Source: Taishania sp045629585 | GTDB taxonomy: Bacteria > Bacteroidota > Bacteroidia > Flavobacteriales_D > Crocinitomicaceae | Assembly: GCA_045629585.1 (NCBI GenBank) | Contig: JAZQRM010000060.1 | Span: 1 to 64,000 of the forward strand | Direction of reading: 5' to 3' | Length of the DNA stretch: 64,000 nucleotides | Part shown: one piece after another, positions 62,053-64,000 of the stretch | Numbering within the stretch: position 1 is the stretch's first letter | Layout: each line of letters opens with the position of its first letter | The notes under the pieces: generated by a model | Databases searched by the model: none | The model's input: the letters and a program-made list of their open reading frames with translations, nothing else | Told to the model about the DNA's origin: nothing | Program-made: the position numbers and the translations under genes

Positions 62053-62805
62053 TTAAGATCGATCAGCTTCATTCAACACGTTCGTGTAATGTTTTAACGA
62101 ACGAAGAATCAAAGAAATAGCCAAAGCAACTATTAATCCAGTTGTTAAACTACAATTCCAAGTAACTGCTCCATTGACAAAAGAAAGTCGCAAAAATTCC
62201 ACAAAAACAAAACCAATGATCGTAGCAGTCACACCACTATACTCTCTTCTTAAACTCGTTTTTAAGCTAAATGAAATATCAGCGGCGTTATAATTCTTGA
62301 AACTTGGTATAAATGCAGGGGTTTTATTTGCCCAATCCATATATTGATCACCGAACTTACGCTCTAAGAAACGCTCTTCCGCAAACATGATTCTTTCGTA
62401 ATACAACCAAAACAATAAAGATACGATGATTACATAGTAGATATTACCTGTGAAAACAACTATTCCAATCCACATTAAATAGTTACCAAGATATAAAGGG
62501 TGCCTAACGGTAGAATAAATTCCACGCGTATTCAAAGCTTCGGCTACTTGACCTTCTTTTGTATTTCTTCCGGAAGTAAATTTATTGGAAGTACCGATTG
62601 CAATTGAACGAATAATTTGCCCAATCAAAGAGATTACTGCCCCGCCAATTAGCAATCCATATTTCAAACATTCATCATTTTCTATCTTCTCATTATTTGC
62701 CCAATAAACAAACGGAACTGCAAGAACAAACAGAATAACAGGTATTTGACCACGGTAGCGAAATAAAAGATTACCTCTACTTTCTAAAGAATTAATTAAT
62801 GCCAT
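62053..62805 (-). CDS. Isoprenylcysteine/phospholipid methyltransferase-like membrane protein
   Basis: 250 residues, about six helices. The ICMT/PEMT cofactor-binding pattern is present: NTRGIYSTVRHPLYLGNYLMWIG near 94-116 (R-HPxYxG) and the paired ERIMFAEERFLERKFGDQYMDW near 137-158 (EE ... F-x-Y). Such enzymes methylate lipids or small thiols/amines at the membrane with SAM. Substrate unknown. A divergent START_2 gene begins 65 bases away. Confidence 0.85.
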   Translation of the reverse strand: MALINSLESRGNLLFRYRGQIPVILFVLAVPFVYWANNEKIENDECLKYGLLIGGAVISLIGQIIRSIAIGTSNKFTSGRNTKEGQVAEALNTRGIYSTVRHPLYLGNYLMWIGIVVFTGNIYYVIIVSLLFWLYYERIMFAEERFLERKFGDQYMDWANKTPAFIPSFKNYNAADISFSLKTSLRREYSGVTATIIGFVFVEFLRLSFVNGAVTWNCSLTTGLIVALAISLILRSLKHYTNVLNEADRS

Positions 62806-62869
62806 TGATAAATTTTATGTATTTTTCAAAAATTGTAAGTGTCAAATATATAATATTTTAACTACTATT

Positions 62870-63262
62870 ATGATTGTAAAAAGGAAATTTGAGCTAGAAT
62901 TTATCATTAAATCATCCCCCAAAGTATTAACCAATATGCTCTTCACCCCCTCTGGTTTAAGCGAGTGGTTATGCGACGACGTAAATGTGAAAGATGATAT
63001 TTATGAATTTGTGTGGGATGGATATGGCGAAGCTGCACGCGTTCTCCAACAACGACCTGGTGTGCGAATGCGATGGATCTGGTTAGAGGACGAAACGGAT
63101 GAATTATCCACTTATTTTGAAATCACTTTTGAATCAGACCCCATGACTAAAGATATCATCTTACAAATCATTGACTTTGCAGAAGAAGATGAAATTGATG
63201 AAGCAACTGCAACATGGGAACAAAAGATATCAAAACTTAAACGGGTAGTTGGCTCAAAATAG
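62870..63262 (+). CDS. START-like (SRPBCC) domain protein
   Basis: 130 residues. KFELEFIIKSSPKVLTNMLFTPSGLSEWLCDDV is the AHSA1/START_2-type opening, and MRWIWLEDETDELSTYFEITFESD the closing half. The acidic tail EEDEIDEATATWEQKISKLK forms the long last helix. The family is conserved across Bacteroidota, usually next to lptF/lptG-like permeases as here; ligand unknown. Confidence 0.85.
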   Translation: MIVKRKFELEFIIKSSPKVLTNMLFTPSGLSEWLCDDVNVKDDIYEFVWDGYGEAARVLQQRPGVRMRWIWLEDETDELSTYFEITFESDPMTKDIILQIIDFAEEDEIDEATATWEQKISKLKRVVGSK

Positions 63263-63296
63263 TTCAATAAACAGCTTTACTTTTCAAGATTACACT

Positions 63297-63304
63297 TAAC
63301 TTTG
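63297..63304 (+). promoter_or_regulatory. Candidate -7 promoter box (TAACTTTG) for the permease gene
   Basis: Exact TAnnTTTG. It contains the TTG at 63302, so GTG 63317 is the better start. Confidence 0.5.
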
Positions 63305-63316
63305 TTAAAAAAAAGA

Positions 63317-64000
63317 GTGAAGCGACTTTCTGTATTTAGTATAAAGGCTTTTATCGGTCCGTTTTTGGTAACCTTTGCTATATCAATGTTTATATTGATT
63401 ATGCAGTTCTTTTGGAAATACATCGACGATTTAATGGGAAAGGGAATTGAAACTATTTATATTTTCGAATTACTTTTTTACATTTCACTCAGTTTAATCC
63501 CAATGGCTTTGCCATTAGCAATGCTATTATCCTCCATAATGACGATGGGGAACCTAGCAGAAAACAATGAATTAACAGCACTTAAAGCCTCCGGTTTATC
63601 TCTTTACCGCATTCTTCGCCCTTTATCTGGAATGGTAATTATCATTGCGATTTGTACTTTTCTGTTTGCCAACTTTGTCATCCCTCTTGCCGATGCGAAA
63701 TGGCGGTCATTAATATATGATTTTCAGAACACAAAAATTGCTTCCATTATCACACCTGGTGTTTACACAAAAGAATTAGGTGAGTACGCGATTAAAGTTC
63801 AAAGTAAAAATGAAGATGGTTCTTTTAACAACATCATCATTCATGACAAAACAAATCCGCAAGAATTAAAAACAGTTCGTGCAAAAAAAGCAGAGTTATT
63901 TAAAACAGAAAACAATAGACACATTTTCTTTAATTTAACAGACGGTTTTATCATTGAAGAACTTTCTATAACCGCACCTGTATTTGGTCAAGGCGGTGTT
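63317..64000 (+). CDS. LptF/LptG (YjgP/YjgQ) family permease, 5' part
   Basis: 228 codons are visible, running off the right edge. From GTG 63317: KRLSVFSIKAFIGPFLVTFAISMFILIMQF (TM1), LFYISLSLIPMALPLAMLLSSIMTMGNLAENNELTALKASGLSLYRILRPL (TM2-3 and the ABC-contacting coupling loop with the conserved ENNELTALKASG), SGMVIIIAICTFLFANFVIPLA (TM4), then the periplasmic jellyroll-like domain. LptFG, driven by LptB, pull lipopolysaccharide from the inner membrane. Whether this is LptF or LptG cannot be decided here. Confidence 0.93.
   Translation, partial: MKRLSVFSIKAFIGPFLVTFAISMFILIMQFFWKYIDDLMGKGIETIYIFELLFYISLSLIPMALPLAMLLSSIMTMGNLAENNELTALKASGLSLYRILRPLSGMVIIIAICTFLFANFVIPLADAKWRSLIYDFQNTKIASIITPGVYTKELGEYAIKVQSKNEDGSFNNIIIHDKTNPQELKTVRAKKAELFKTENNRHIFFNLTDGFIIEELSITAPVFGQGGV

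Overview
The window looks like chromosomal DNA from a member of the Bacteroidota, most likely Flavobacteriales and perhaps close to the Crocinitomicaceae/Fluviicola group (family placement is inference). It is AT-rich. Two secreted proteins carry C-terminal type IX secretion (T9SS) tails. The Bacteroidota -7 promoter motif TAnnTTTG sits just upstream of many starts. Several gene families are typical of the phylum: DUF6428 in an ars operon, START_2, DUF2167, and an acyl-CoA reductase beside a dicluster ferredoxin. No rRNA, CRISPR array or prophage is visible. There is one tRNA with a CAT anticodon.

Layout, 1-20 kb: a decayed IS4-type transposase end at the left edge, a VanW-like protein, a frameshifted T9SS cargo gene, an msrAB fusion with an RclC-like DUF417 gene, a choloylglycine-hydrolase-like protein, a CPA2 antiporter, a thioesterase, clpB, a small two-helix protein, an MFS carrier, DUF2167, a cupin, an outer-membrane barrel, a nitroreductase, a rhomboid, and a 1527-residue secreted protein with six CUB-like repeats. 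20-33 kb: a LuxC-type acyl-CoA reductase divergent from a ferredoxin, RlpA-like and MmcQ/YjbR proteins, a Crp/Fnr regulator ahead of a complete RND tripartite efflux operon, an alpha/beta hydrolase, and a bacteriophytochrome kinase whose 3' end overlaps a heme oxygenase gene, which gives a biliverdin-making and light-sensing pair.

33-50 kb: small envelope proteins, then a polyamine block (SpeD-SpeE fusion and an agmatinase-type ureohydrolase), envelope peptidases (NlpC/P60, S41), a short ars operon with no efflux pump, and a five-gene minus-strand operon: DUF4178, single-unit DUF350, membrane aminopropyltransferase-like protein, FAD amine-oxidase-like protein, and a histidine-rich membrane protein. 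That operon is the best candidate for a poorly described system. It resembles a membrane-bound module that makes or modifies a polyamine-like compound, and the SpeD domain 11 kb away could supply its aminopropyl donor.

50-64 kb: a BaeRF3-like protein, a TPR protein, uvrB, a TerC/Alx transporter, dinB, acs with a divergent AraC regulator, a protein that reads like a bacterial gasdermin (no cysteine, no protease beside it), a secreted-protein pseudogene with an in-frame stop, the tRNA, an isoprenylcysteine-methyltransferase-like protein, a START_2 protein, and an LptF/LptG permease running off the right edge.
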